From Bacilli bacterium (GTDB lineage Bacteria > Bacillota_I > Bacilli_A > ML615J-28 > CAG-313), in assembly GCA_017409905.1 (NCBI GenBank), contig JAFQRV010000012.1, forward strand, positions 1 to 42,364: DNA of 42,364 nucleotides. Reading direction: 5' to 3'. A model generated the notes under the pieces. That model had not been told where the DNA came from. It did no database searches and saw only the letters and a list, made by a program, of their open reading frames with translations. A program made the position numbers and the translations under genes. The first letter of the stretch is position 1. Each line of letters starts with the position of its first letter. Below, in pieces: positions 34,647 to 42,364 of this stretch.

Positions 34647-35000
34647 CTAATTTTCTTTAACAGCCAATACAATAGTTACATGGCTTGTTCTTTTTAAAAT
34701 TCTATCTCCGCTACCTTTTGCTCTTGGACGCATTCTCTTTAAGATTTGTCCAGGGTTAGCAAAGATTTCTTTAACATATAAAGAATCTAATTCTAAATTC
34801 ATTTCTTCTTTTTCAGCTTTATATTCAGCATTTGCAATTGCAGAATTTAATAATTTTAAAATTGGTTCTTTAACTGTAGATTCAACACCATGAAGAATGG
34901 CGATAGCTTGACCTACTTTTTTACCTCTAATTAAATCAATAACTAATTTAGCTTTACGAGGTGACATTCTAACTGATTTAGCAATAGCTCTTACTTCCAT
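34647..35000 (-). CDS. rplV: 50S ribosomal protein L22
   Basis: Protein whose loop lines the nascent-chain tunnel. The 117 residues start MEVRAIAKSVRMSPRKAKLV; the beta-hairpin region PGQILKRMRPRAKGSGDRI, the site where macrolide-resistance changes occur in other species, has no deletion that I can see. Confidence 0.98.
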   Translation of the reverse strand: MEVRAIAKSVRMSPRKAKLVIDLIRGKKVGQAIAILHGVESTVKEPILKLLNSAIANAEYKAEKEEMNLELDSLYVKEIFANPGQILKRMRPRAKGSGDRILKRTSHVTIVLAVKEN

Positions 35001-35013
35001 TTTAGTCTACCTC

Positions 35014-35289
35014 CTACTTTCCAGCTTTCTTATCTTTTCCATGGCCATGGTAAGTTCTTGTTGGAGCGAACTCACCGAATTTATGACCAACCATATCTTC
35101 TGTAACATAAATTGGTAAATGTGTTTTACCATTATAAACAGCTACAGTGTGTCCTACAAAGTCAGGATAGATAGTAGATCTTCTTGACCATGTTTGAATA
35201 GCCTTCTTTTGATTTGCAGCATTTAATTTTTGAACTTTATTCATTAAATGTTCATCAATAAAAGGTCCTTTTTTAAGTGAACGTGACAT
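35014..35289 (-). CDS. rpsS: 30S ribosomal protein S19
   Basis: Head protein that contacts S13 and the 50S. The 91 residues have [38 protein letters not shown] and [22 protein letters not shown] precedes the ATG. Confidence 0.98.
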   Translation of the reverse strand: MSRSLKKGPFIDEHLMNKVQKLNAANQKKAIQTWSRRSTIYPDFVGHTVAVYNGKTHLPIYVTEDMVGHKFGEFAPTRTYHGHGKDKKAGK

Positions 35290-35307
35290 ACTTGAGTTCC
35301 TCCCTTT

Positions 35308-36138
35308 CTAACCATTGCGGCGACGCACAATAAGTGCGTTAGATTTTTTCTTAGTTTTTCTAGTTTTAAGACCTAAAGCAACTTTACCCCAAGGAGTCAT
35401 AGGAGCTTTTCTACCAACTGGTTGACGGCCTTCACCACCACCGTGAGGGTGATCATTAGGGTTCATAACTGAACCACGTACTGTTGGACGGATACCCATA
35501 TGACGAGTACGACCAGCTTTACCAACATTTACTAATTCATGGTCAATATTACCAACTACACCAATAGTAGCACGGCAAACACCAAGAACTTTACGAACTT
35601 CACCACTAGATAATCTGATTAATACATATTTGTCTTCTCTACCTAAGATTTGAGCACTTGTACCAGCAGCTCTAGCTAATTGGCCACCATGACCAGGGTG
35701 TAATTCGATATTATGAATAACTGTACCAACTGGAATGTTTTGTAATTGTAAGCAGTTACCAACTAAGATATCTGCTGTATCACCAGATACTACTTGCATT
35801 CCAACTTTTAAATCTTTTGGAGCGATGATATAACGTTTTTCACCGTCAACGTAATTAATTAATGCAATGTTTGCACTTCTATTTGGATCGTATTCGATAC
35901 TTGCAACTTTACCGATGATACCATCTTTGTTACGTTTGAAATCAATAATACGATATTTACGTTTTTCAGCTCCACCTTTATGACGTACTGTAATACGACC
36001 TAAGTTATTATGACCACTATGTTTTTTAACAGTTACTAATAAACTTTTTTCTGGTTTAGTAGCAGTGATTTCTTCATAAGTTAAGGCAGTCATATTACGA
36101 CGACCGTTTGTCGTAGGTTTATAATATTTAATAGGCAT
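35308..36138 (-). CDS. rplB: 50S ribosomal protein L2
   Basis: Core large-subunit protein required for subunit joining and peptidyl transfer. The 276 residues begin with [17 protein letters not shown] and carry the universal [18 protein letters not shown] segment with its conserved His. The C-terminus is [20 protein letters not shown] is nine bases before ATG. Confidence 0.98.
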   Translation of the reverse strand: MPIKYYKPTTNGRRNMTALTYEEITATKPEKSLLVTVKKHSGHNNLGRITVRHKGGAEKRKYRIIDFKRNKDGIIGKVASIEYDPNRSANIALINYVDGEKRYIIAPKDLKVGMQVVSGDTADILVGNCLQLQNIPVGTVIHNIELHPGHGGQLARAAGTSAQILGREDKYVLIRLSSGEVRKVLGVCRATIGVVGNIDHELVNVGKAGRTRHMGIRPTVRGSVMNPNDHPHGGGEGRQPVGRKAPMTPWGKVALGLKTRKTKKKSNALIVRRRNG

Positions 36139-36152
36139 GTTTCTTAAACCTC

Positions 36153-36440
36153 CTAAATTTCAAATGATTCGATAGTTTGACCAGGTGCAAGACGAACAAT
36201 AGCCTTCTTGTATGCTGATTTGAAACCTTCGTATCTTTGAACTCTTTTTGCTTTTCTATGAACATTAACTGTTCTTACAGCTACAACTTTTACATTGAAA
36301 ATTTCTTCAATAGCTTTTTTAATTTCAACCTTATTAGCTTTAGGATCAACTTCAAAAGTATATTGTAATTTAGCATCAACTAATGAATTTGACTTTTCAG
36401 TAATGATAGGTTTAATAATAATATCATAAGCAGTTTTCAT
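36153..36440 (-). CDS. rplW: 50S ribosomal protein L23
   Basis: Protein at the tunnel exit that docks trigger factor and SRP. The 95 residues include [33 protein letters not shown] and [17 protein letters not shown]. Its ATG overlaps the last base of the rplD stop, so translation is probably coupled. Confidence 0.97.
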   Translation of the reverse strand: MKTAYDIIIKPIITEKSNSLVDAKLQYTFEVDPKANKVEIKKAIEEIFNVKVVAVRTVNVHRKAKRVQRYEGFKSAYKKAIVRLAPGQTIESFEI

Positions 36441-37063
36441 TATTTAAGTACCTCCTCATAATAAGCAACAGCGTCTTGAGTCATTACTACACAAGTTGCA
36501 TTCATCATTTGATATACAGAAACTCTACTAGCAGGTTGTACTAATACATTTGCAATATTTCTTCCTGCTAATTCTACGTTATCATTTTCTTCTTTAGTGA
36601 TAACCAATACTTTTCCACTTGCATTTACATTTGCTAAAACTTGAACTAATCCTTTTGTTTTATAGCTTTCTAATACTAATTGATCTAAAGCAATAAAACT
36701 ATTTTCACGAACTTTTGAACTTAAAGCACATCTCATAGCAAGACGAACAACTTTTTTGTTAACTTTTAGTTTGTAAGTTCTTGGAGTTGGTGCGAATACA
36801 ATACCGCCGCCTCTCCATTGTGGAGCACGAATAGTACCTTGACGAGCACGTCCAGTACCTTTTTGACGCCATGGTTTACGACCGCCACCGCTTACTTCAG
36901 AACGAGTTTTTGCTTTTTGTGTACCTTGACGCATAGCTGCTAATTCAGCAACAACTGTATCATAAATTGCTTGTTGATGATCTTTAACATCAAATACTCT
37001 TTCACTTAATGTTAAGTCACTAACTTTTTCACCTAATTGATTTAATAAAACAACACTTGGCAT
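36440..37063 (-). CDS. rplD: 50S ribosomal protein L4
   Basis: Protein with a loop into the nascent-chain tunnel. In E. coli it represses its own S10 operon through the leader RNA. The 207 residues contain the tunnel loop GGGRKPWRQKGTGRARQGTI followed by RAPQWRGGGIVFAPTPRTY. The S10 leader of this window would be its natural target if autoregulation exists here. Confidence 0.98.
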   Translation of the reverse strand: MPSVVLLNQLGEKVSDLTLSERVFDVKDHQQAIYDTVVAELAAMRQGTQKAKTRSEVSGGGRKPWRQKGTGRARQGTIRAPQWRGGGIVFAPTPRTYKLKVNKKVVRLAMRCALSSKVRENSFIALDQLVLESYKTKGLVQVLANVNASGKVLVITKEENDNVELAGRNIANVLVQPASRVSVYQMMNATCVVMTQDAVAYYEEVLK

Positions 37064-37077
37064 TTTCTAACTCCTTC

Positions 37078-37737
37078 CTATGCAAGACTTTCTGGGTTTA
37101 ATTCTGGTTTATTTGCTTTAACAGCATTTGTAACAACAACAAATGAATTTTTAGCACCAGGTACATTACCCTTAATAAGAATTACATTATTTTCAGCATC
37201 ATATTTAACAAATTCAAGATTTTGAACTGTTGTAGTTTCTCCACCCATTCTACCTGGCATTTTCTTACCTGGTTTAATACGAGCAGGATCGATTGAGCCC
37301 ATTGAACCGATTCCACGATGGAAACCTGAACCGTGAGACATTGGACCACGTCCAAAATTGTAACGTTTGATAACACCAGCGTATCCTTTACCTTTTGATG
37401 TACCAGTAACGTCTACTAATTCACCTACAGTGAATATATTTCCTTTAACCTCTTGTCCAACTTCAAACGCTAGCATTTCTTCCCCAGCAATTTCTTTTAC
37501 GAAGCGCTTAGGGTTTGTATTGGCTTTGCTTGCATGTCCTACTTCTGGTTTAGTTGCTGCTTTTTCTTTTTTATCGCAATAACCTAATTGAACTGCACAA
37601 TAACCATCTGTTTCTTTAGTCTTTTTTTGTAATACTACGTTTGGAGTTACTTCAATTACTGTAACTGGGATTAAAGTGCCAGTTTCAGAAAAAATTTGAG
37701 TCATTCCAATTTTTCTACCTAAGATTCCTTTGGCCAT
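37078..37737 (-). CDS. rplC: 50S ribosomal protein L3
   Basis: Assembly-initiating large-subunit protein whose loop reaches the peptidyl-transferase centre. The 219 residues contain [37 protein letters not shown] and the loop [20 protein letters not shown]. Order rpsJ-rplC-rplD is standard. Confidence 0.98.
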   Translation of the reverse strand: MAKGILGRKIGMTQIFSETGTLIPVTVIEVTPNVVLQKKTKETDGYCAVQLGYCDKKEKAATKPEVGHASKANTNPKRFVKEIAGEEMLAFEVGQEVKGNIFTVGELVDVTGTSKGKGYAGVIKRYNFGRGPMSHGSGFHRGIGSMGSIDPARIKPGKKMPGRMGGETTTVQNLEFVKYDAENNVILIKGNVPGAKNSFVVVTNAVKANKPELNPESLA

Positions 37738-37762
37738 GAGTTTATTCCTCCTTCTTTCTCAT

Positions 37763-38071
37763 TTATTTTAGAACGATTTCAACACCAGATGGTAATTCTA
37801 AGTGAACTAGAGCATCCATTGTTTTTGGTGTAATATTTACGATATCAATTAAACGTTTGTGAGTACGACGTTCAAATTGTTCACGACTATCTTTATATTT
37901 GTGTGGTGAACGAATAACTGTAAATACTTCTTTTTCTGTTGGAAGTGGGATTGGACCAGATACTTGAGCACCTGTTCTTTTCGCAGTTTCAACAATTTTT
38001 CTCGCAGATTCATCTAATAATCTGTGATCATAAGATAATAATCTTATTCTTAGTTTTCTTTCTTTTGCCAT
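37763..38071 (-). CDS. rpsJ: 30S ribosomal protein S10 (NusE)
   Basis: Head protein that also acts as NusE in transcription antitermination. The 102 residues include [39 protein letters not shown] and [10 protein letters not shown]. It is the first gene of the ribosomal operon, with AAGGAGG before the ATG and a structured leader upstream. Confidence 0.98.
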   Translation of the reverse strand: MAKERKLRIRLLSYDHRLLDESARKIVETAKRTGAQVSGPIPLPTEKEVFTVIRSPHKYKDSREQFERRTHKRLIDIVNITPKTMDALVHLELPSGVEIVLK

Positions 38072-38197
38072 GTTAGCCTCCTTATTCTTATTTGTTAAGC
38101 TTTCGGCTCATTGCGAATTCCCTGATAAATTTACGTAGTCACGACAACGCTTCCGTGTGTTTCAGCAACCTCGCAAATCTCTGCCTACCTTTAAGCC
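38072..38197 (-). promoter_or_regulatory. Structured 5' leader of the S10 operon
   Basis: About 126 bases of untranslated leader between the predicted start near 38197 and rpsJ. It is visibly richer in G/C than other gaps. Arms TTGCGA and TCGCAA (minus strand; 38171-38176 and 38111-38116) can close a large domain; inside it CACG and CGTG (38154-38157 with 38140-38143) can pair. A small GAGC-CGAAA-GCTT hairpin (38097-38109) lies just before the ribosome binding site. No T-run terminator is present, so control, if any, would be at translation or by protein binding, for example L4. The structure is seen; the function is inferred. Confidence 0.6.
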
Positions 38198-38203
38198 TTT
38201 GAT

Positions 38204-38232
38204 ATTTTACCAAAAAAGATTCACTTTTGCAA
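38204..38232 (-). promoter_or_regulatory. Promoter of the S10-spc-alpha operon
   Basis: On the minus strand, TTGCAA (38227-38232) is 17 bp from TAAAAT (38204-38209), with TGG before the -10 box. No other clear promoter was seen down to rplQ, so about 14.6 kb and 30 genes may depend mainly on it. Confidence 0.75.
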
Positions 38233-38265
38233 ATAATATGATAATTTTCTTAATATAAAAAGAAA

Positions 38266-38286
38266 AAGATGGAATTAATCCATCTT
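38266..38286 (-). terminator. Terminator of the glycosyltransferase gene
   Basis: An 8-bp stem, AAGATGGA (38266-38273) with TCCATCTT (38279-38286), has a 5-base loop. On the minus strand TTTCTTTTTA follows. It shields the S10 promoter from read-through. Confidence 0.88.
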
Positions 38287-39178
38287 AAAAATTTATTTCT
38301 TCAAAAGCTTTTCCCATCTTTTTTAATCTATAATCAATTCTTGCTTGATTAATAATTTGTTTTTTTTCTCTAAAGTTCTTTTCAAACAAACGCATTTCTT
38401 TAAATTCTAAAGACTGTTGCTTTTTATCTATCTTTATATATTCTTTATCAAAATCATAGAACTTGTCCCAAAGATATAATCGATTTCTTGTTTCATAATA
38501 AACATCATATATATCATGACCATATGCATCATATGTATGCCATAATATTTTTTTATATAACATTCGGTAATTTCTATTACGAAGAATATGGTTATTCATT
38601 AATACTACATTGTAACCTTCTTTTCGAACTGTTAAACAATAATCATAGTCAAAAGTTGTTTGATAATATGGTTCGTAAAAACCAGGTGTTTTATTATATA
38701 TATGTAAATTAATAAAAGCCCCAGTTAAATGTGATCCTTTAATGTTTCTTTTAATATCAGATGATGATTTATTTTCTTCACACGTGTAAACAGGCATAGG
38801 TGTTATAACAGCATCTTTTTCACTAAATTCACCCATCATTATTCTTCTTCTAATGTCTAAGTATGCATTATCTTCATAATAATATCCAGTTTCTAAAATG
38901 GTTGCAAAATCAGCCCCTTGTTCAATTGCGTGAGTTACTGCATTTTTATAATTTTTAACTTGACCATATGATGTTAAGTCAACATATTCGATATTTTTAT
39001 AATTCTTTATTGCTTCTAATAATGAAACTTGTTTTTGTTTATTATAGTTGAATATATATAATTTATCCATATGGGGTGAGTATGTTAACATATCTGTAAT
39101 TGTTTGTGTTATTAAATCTGCTCCCTCTATTTTCTTATAAATAAGCAAATAGCCTACAAACTTCAATTTTTCATTCAT
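38285..39178 (-). CDS. Family 2-type glycosyltransferase
   Basis: Probable GT-A-fold glycosyltransferase, 297 residues, with donor and acceptor unknown. Seen: an N-terminal Rossmann-like half (GYLLIYKKIEGADLI), then YGQVKNYKNAVTHAIEQGADFATILETG, which follows the GT2 pattern of an N-x-G/A helix leading to a D/E-x-D-like site (here ETG, not DxD). A His-rich, Tyr-rich region with FDYDYCLTVRKEGYNVVL follows (acceptor side, resembling rhamnosyltransferase-type GT2s), and a Lys-rich C-terminal helix. The altered DxD makes the metal site uncertain. AGGTGAT precedes the ATG. It lies after the fba terminator, and no clear promoter of its own was found. Confidence 0.75.
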   Translation of the reverse strand: MNEKLKFVGYLLIYKKIEGADLITQTITDMLTYSPHMDKLYIFNYNKQKQVSLLEAIKNYKNIEYVDLTSYGQVKNYKNAVTHAIEQGADFATILETGYYYEDNAYLDIRRRIMMGEFSEKDAVITPMPVYTCEENKSSSDIKRNIKGSHLTGAFINLHIYNKTPGFYEPYYQTTFDYDYCLTVRKEGYNVVLMNNHILRNRNYRMLYKKILWHTYDAYGHDIYDVYYETRNRLYLWDKFYDFDKEYIKIDKKQQSLEFKEMRLFEKNFREKKQIINQARIDYRLKKMGKAFEEINF

Positions 39179-39203
39179 TTTATCACCTATATTTATATTT
39201 AAA

Positions 39204-39233
39204 AAATAAGTAAGAAACTAATCTTACTTATTT
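39204..39233 (-). terminator. Terminator of fba
   Basis: A 12-bp stem (39204-39215 with 39222-39233) has a 6-base loop. On the minus strand a short T-run follows. It lies just after the fba stop. Confidence 0.85.
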
Positions 39234-39242
39234 TATTTTTTA

Positions 39243-40103
39243 TTAGTTTTTATTTACTGAACCAAAAACATTCATTTTTTCTGTTACAGCAGCCATAATA
39301 CCTTTTGTAGCAGGAGTGATTAATTTTCTTGGATCGTATACTTCAGCATTAGCTGGGTTTGCTAAGAATTCTCTTAATAATTTATTGAAAGCTAATTGAC
39401 ATTCAGTATTAACGTTGATTTTGCATGTTCCGCAAGCAATTGCTCTTTTAATTTTTTCATCTGGAATACCAGTTCCACCATGTAATACTAATGGTTTTTG
39501 AGTAGCTTTTCCAATTTCTTCCATTTCAGCAAAACCTAAAACAGGTTCGCCTTTATATGGTCCATGAACAGATCCTAACGCAGGTGCTAATGCATCAACT
39601 TCAGCTTGTTGACATAATTGAACACATTCACCACAGTCAGCATATTTGATTCCACCAATAACGCCATCTTCATTTCCACCAACTGTACCTAATTCAGCTT
39701 CTACTGATACACCACGTGCATGTGCATAATCTACAACTTCTTTTGTCATTTTAATATTTTCTGCTAATGGATGATGTGAACCATCAATCATAACAGATGT
39801 GAAACCAGCATCAATAGCTGCTTTACATTTTTCAAAACTTGATCCGTGGTCTAAATGTAACGCTACATCTACTGTAATATTTAAATCTTGAATTAAACCT
39901 TTTACCATACCAGCAACTGCATTAAATCCACCCATATATTTTGCAGCACCTTCTGATACACCTAGGATTACTGGTGAATTTTGTTCTTGTGCAACTGTTA
40001 AAATAGATTTTGTCCATTCTAAATTGTTAATGTTAAATTGACCAACCGCATATTTTCCTAATCTTGCTTTTTCAAGCATGCCAGTCATACTAACTAAAGC
40101 CAT
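39243..40103 (-). CDS. fba: Fructose-1,6-bisphosphate aldolase, class II
   Basis: Zinc-dependent aldolase of glycolysis and gluconeogenesis that splits fructose-1,6-bisphosphate. The 286 residues contain the zinc-ligand region [29 protein letters not shown] and the phosphate-binding LHGGTGIP. The related tagatose-bisphosphate aldolase cannot be excluded from sequence alone, but a single gene with its own strong promoter fits the glycolytic enzyme. GGAGG precedes the ATG. Confidence 0.95.
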   Translation of the reverse strand: MALVSMTGMLEKARLGKYAVGQFNINNLEWTKSILTVAQEQNSPVILGVSEGAAKYMGGFNAVAGMVKGLIQDLNITVDVALHLDHGSSFEKCKAAIDAGFTSVMIDGSHHPLAENIKMTKEVVDYAHARGVSVEAELGTVGGNEDGVIGGIKYADCGECVQLCQQAEVDALAPALGSVHGPYKGEPVLGFAEMEEIGKATQKPLVLHGGTGIPDEKIKRAIACGTCKINVNTECQLAFNKLLREFLANPANAEVYDPRKLITPATKGIMAAVTEKMNVFGSVNKN

Positions 40104-40144
40104 ATATATATTCCTCCGTTTGATATTATTTTATTTCGCTAAGT

Positions 40145-40173
40145 ATTATAGCATAAGTCTTATTTTTTTGCAA
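40145..40173 (-). promoter_or_regulatory. Promoter of fba
   Basis: On the minus strand, TTGCAA (40168-40173) is 17 bp from a perfect TATAAT (40145-40150), with TGC before it. This is the best promoter in the window. The leader is about 35 bases. Confidence 0.8.
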
Positions 40174-40192
40174 TCAAAATGTGTTAACTAAA

Positions 40193-40224
40193 AAGGATAA
40201 ATAGTTTTCTTCCTATTTATCCTT
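40193..40224 (-). terminator. Terminator of spoVT
   Basis: A 12-bp stem, AAGGATAAATAG (40193-40204) with CTATTTATCCTT (40213-40224), has an 8-base loop. A short T-run on the minus strand (TTTTTAG) follows. The spoVT stop is within it. Confidence 0.88.
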
Positions 40225-40744
40225 CTAAATATTTGCTCATAAAAGCACCACTAAATTCAGCCAACGACCTTTCAACATCACCTATTTTTTCAGAGCTTAC
40301 TATAACGCATCCTATAATATCTCCATATACATTTATAGGTTTAATAACAGCTGGTTTTAGCATATCTGTATTTTCACATATTTCTAATTTATCGCTTGAT
40401 TCTATTATTTGTGTATTACGTTTTTGTATCTTATCTTCTAGTCTTAAAGTTATTCTTTTTCCGATTATGTCTTTACGATAATTTCCGGCTACAGCAATTA
40501 TTTTTTCATTGTCTGTAATAACTATATCTTTATGATTTGAAGAATAAATACTATCAACAAATTCATTAACAAAGTCATTTGCATTTTCAACCGGAGAATA
40601 CTTTTTTAAAACAATTTTATCTGTATCTTCTATAAAGATTTCTAAGGATTCTCCTTCTTTAATTCTCATTGTTCTTCTCACTTCTTTTGGAACAACAATT
40701 CTACCTAATTCATCAATTCTTCTTACTACACCCGTTGCTTTCAT
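40217..40744 (-). CDS. spoVT: SpoVT, AbrB-type sporulation regulator
   Basis: In Bacillus, SpoVT is a transition-state-type regulator of forespore genes. The 175 residues have an N-terminal AbrB swapped-hairpin DNA-binding domain (GVVRRIDELGRIVVPKEVRR, 5-24) and a C-terminal GAF domain (about 55-175, with DIVITDNEKIIAVAG and PINVYGDIIGCVIVSS). Length and domain plan equal those of SpoVT rather than the shorter AbrB. It follows mfd by 51 bases as in Bacillus. GAGGTG precedes the ATG, and a TATAAT at 40756-40761 may give extra transcription. Its presence suggests sporulation or sporulating ancestry, not proof of it. Confidence 0.94.
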   Translation of the reverse strand: MKATGVVRRIDELGRIVVPKEVRRTMRIKEGESLEIFIEDTDKIVLKKYSPVENANDFVNEFVDSIYSSNHKDIVITDNEKIIAVAGNYRKDIIGKRITLRLEDKIQKRNTQIIESSDKLEICENTDMLKPAVIKPINVYGDIIGCVIVSSEKIGDVERSLAEFSGAFMSKYLEG

Positions 40745-40795
40745 ATATACACCTCATTATATATATTTCCACAACTTTTTACTTTTATACATTTA

Positions 40796-42364
40796 TTATA
40801 AATTTTCCATAAATTCAATTAATTTATATATATAACTATTCTTTCCATAGAGTTTATTATCTTCACTTATACAAATAGTAATATGAATCTTCTTGTGTTT
40901 ATACTCATAGTTCCACATCGGGGCTATTGTTTTAGCTGTTTTTAAAAAATAAATGTATGGAATTTTTGCTGTATGTTCCTCATCAAAATTAAGTTCGACA
41001 GTTTTATCCGTAGTTTTATATCTTTCTATGCCTTTTTTCTTTAATAATGTTTCTAAATATTTCGAATATATATATACTTTTAAACTATCATAAACTTTAC
41101 CATAACGATCAGTAAATTCTTGAATAACCGCTTCAGCTTGTTCTTTGGTAAATATTTTACTAATTTCTTGGTGCATTGCAATCTTTAATATATCTTCATC
41201 AACATATGTATTATCAATAGTCTTAGAGATACTTAGATCAAAATTAAGTGTTTTTTCTTCTTCTTTGATAATACCTTTTTGTTCGTTTACTGCTTCTTCT
41301 AACATTTGCATATATAAGTCAACACCAATATCATCGATAAACCCTGATTGTTCGCTACCTAAAATATCGCCTGCGCCTCTTATCGATAAATCTCTCATTG
41401 CTATCTTATATCCGCTTCCTAAAGAAGTGAATTCTTTAATAGCATTTAACCTTTTTTGAGCTACATCGCTTAAAGTCAAATCATTATCATACATTAAATA
41501 TGCATACGCAACTTGTTCACTACGTCCTACACGACCTCTAATTTGATAGAGTTGTGCCAAACCTAAATGATCTGCTTGTTCTATTATTAATGTATTTGCA
41601 TTAGGTATATCAATTCCTGTTTCAACAATTGTTGTACAAACTAAAACATCATATTTTTTATCTAAGAAATCATTTAATACTTCTTCAATATCATCTTTCT
41701 GCATTTGTCCATGAATAATTCCAACATGAGCTTTAGGAACTAATCTTTTTACTTTTGAGGCAATACTATCAAGTTTTGCAATTTTGTTTAACAAATAAAA
41801 TACTTGCCCTCCTCTTGCCATTTCACGATATATTGCTTCTCTAATAACTGATTCATTAGTTTTTAAAACATATGTTTGTACGCTTTTTCTGTTAACTGGT
41901 GGTGTTTCTATTAAACTCATTTCTTTTAATCCCGACAAAGACATTTGAAGTGTTCTAGGAATTGGCGTTGCACTCATTGAAATCACATCAATATTAGCTT
42001 TTAATTGTTTTATTTTTTCTTTGTGAGTAACACCAAATCTTTGTTCCTCATCAATTACTAATAATCCTAAATCTTTAAATTTAACATTGTCAGACAATAA
42101 TTTATGAGTACCAATCACAATATCAACATAACCTTTTTTAAGTCCTTCAATGACTTTATCTGTGTCTTTTTTATCAATAAATCTATTTAATAATTCCACT
42201 CTTATTCCGTATTTTTCACAACGTTCTTTAAATGTATAATAATGTTGTCTTGATAATACCGTAGTTGGGGCCAATACAGCAACTTGTTTTCCGTTGTCGA
42301 CAGCTTTAAAAGCAATTCTTAAAGCTACCTCTGTTTTTCCAAAACCAACGTCTCCGCAGAGAAG
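40796..42364 (-). CDS. mfd: Mfd, transcription-repair coupling factor (C-terminal half only)
   Basis: Translocase that removes stalled RNA polymerase at lesions and recruits UvrA. The window holds the last 522 codons; the N-terminal half lies beyond the right edge, and the frame is open to base 42364. Seen in order: Walker A LLCGDVGFGKTEVALR (first residues in the window), the DEEQRFG box, SATPIPRTLQMSLSG, HGQM, ETGIDIPNANTLIIE, QIRGRVGRS and the C-terminal D7-type domain. Full-length Mfd has about 1150 residues. The gene precedes spoVT, as in Bacillus. Confidence 0.97.
   Translation of the reverse strand, partial: LLCGDVGFGKTEVALRIAFKAVDNGKQVAVLAPTTVLSRQHYYTFKERCEKYGIRVELLNRFIDKKDTDKVIEGLKKGYVDIVIGTHKLLSDNVKFKDLGLLVIDEEQRFGVTHKEKIKQLKANIDVISMSATPIPRTLQMSLSGLKEMSLIETPPVNRKSVQTYVLKTNESVIREAIYREMARGGQVFYLLNKIAKLDSIASKVKRLVPKAHVGIIHGQMQKDDIEEVLNDFLDKKYDVLVCTTIVETGIDIPNANTLIIEQADHLGLAQLYQIRGRVGRSEQVAYAYLMYDNDLTLSDVAQKRLNAIKEFTSLGSGYKIAMRDLSIRGAGDILGSEQSGFIDDIGVDLYMQMLEEAVNEQKGIIKEEEKTLNFDLSISKTIDNTYVDEDILKIAMHQEISKIFTKEQAEAVIQEFTDRYGKVYDSLKVYIYSKYLETLLKKKGIERYKTTDKTVELNFDEEHTAKIPYIYFLKTAKTIAPMWNYEYKHKKIHITICISEDNKLYGKNSYIYKLIEFMENL

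Noticed and set aside
1..42364. Mycoplasma-type code (TGA as Trp)
   Set aside because: TGA ends sufS, sufU, adk, tmk and ecfT at the right place, and Trp is always TGG in the proteins read.

Overview
The window looks like a chromosomal segment from an AT-rich, low-GC Gram-positive bacterium in or near Bacilli (Erysipelotrichia or Tenericutes-related lineages would fit). The evidence is: (i) very AT-rich DNA with AGGAGG-type ribosome binding sites; (ii) Bacillus-like gene blocks, namely tmk-holB-ricT-trmN-rsmI, mfd-spoVT, sufC-D-S-U-B and the S10-spc-alpha ribosomal cluster followed by ecfA1-ecfA2-ecfT-truA; (iii) zinc-type S14 and L36; (iv) spoVT and ricT, which point to a sporulating ancestry; (v) pyruvate:ferredoxin oxidoreductase, which points to anaerobic life. 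TGA is used as a stop (sufS, sufU, adk, tmk, ecfT) and Trp is TGG, so the code is standard and not the mycoplasma code.

Layout. 1-2247 (minus): an alpha/beta hydrolase and a membrane-anchored MurF-like ligase that runs off the left edge. 2386-2661 (plus): a small XRE regulator with a possible operator. 2690-7312 (minus): the complete SUF iron-sulfur assembly operon. 7422-8621 (minus): two small membrane proteins of unknown function. 8749-9807 (plus): an orphan EIIC-like permease. 9847-13395 (minus): nifJ. 13583-14104 (plus): an unrecognised protein with faint Mur-ligase-like features. 14107-18116 (minus): tmk-holB-ricT-trmN-rsmI. 18117-18367: a non-coding gap with a probable short plus-strand RNA. 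18368-20092 (minus): a secreted amidase with Ig-like repeats. 20172-23491 (minus): the ECF transporter energising module plus truA. 23597-38071 (minus): 30 genes from rplQ back to rpsJ, apparently one transcription unit with a structured leader. 38285-42364 (minus): a glycosyltransferase, fba, spoVT and the C-terminal half of mfd. No intergenic stretch exceeds 300 bases. I saw no tRNA, rRNA, CRISPR array, insertion sequence or phage gene.

How it works together. Most of the window is housekeeping: ribosome and RNA polymerase synthesis, protein export (SecY), N-terminal processing (Map), rRNA and tRNA modification (RsmI, TrmN-like, TruA), DNA replication and repair (HolB, Tmk, Mfd), central carbon metabolism (Fba, NifJ), Fe-S supply (SUF) and vitamin uptake (ECF). 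The less ordinary material is in regulation and in protein variants. Eight minus-strand promoters share a TGn extended -10 box, and four of them use the same TTGCAA -35. The suf promoter's -10 box lies inside the 5' arm of the upstream terminator. A promoter/terminator pair marks a possible small RNA. EcfT and RpoA carry insertions and SufD is shortened. I found no convincing new multi-gene defence or biosynthetic system.
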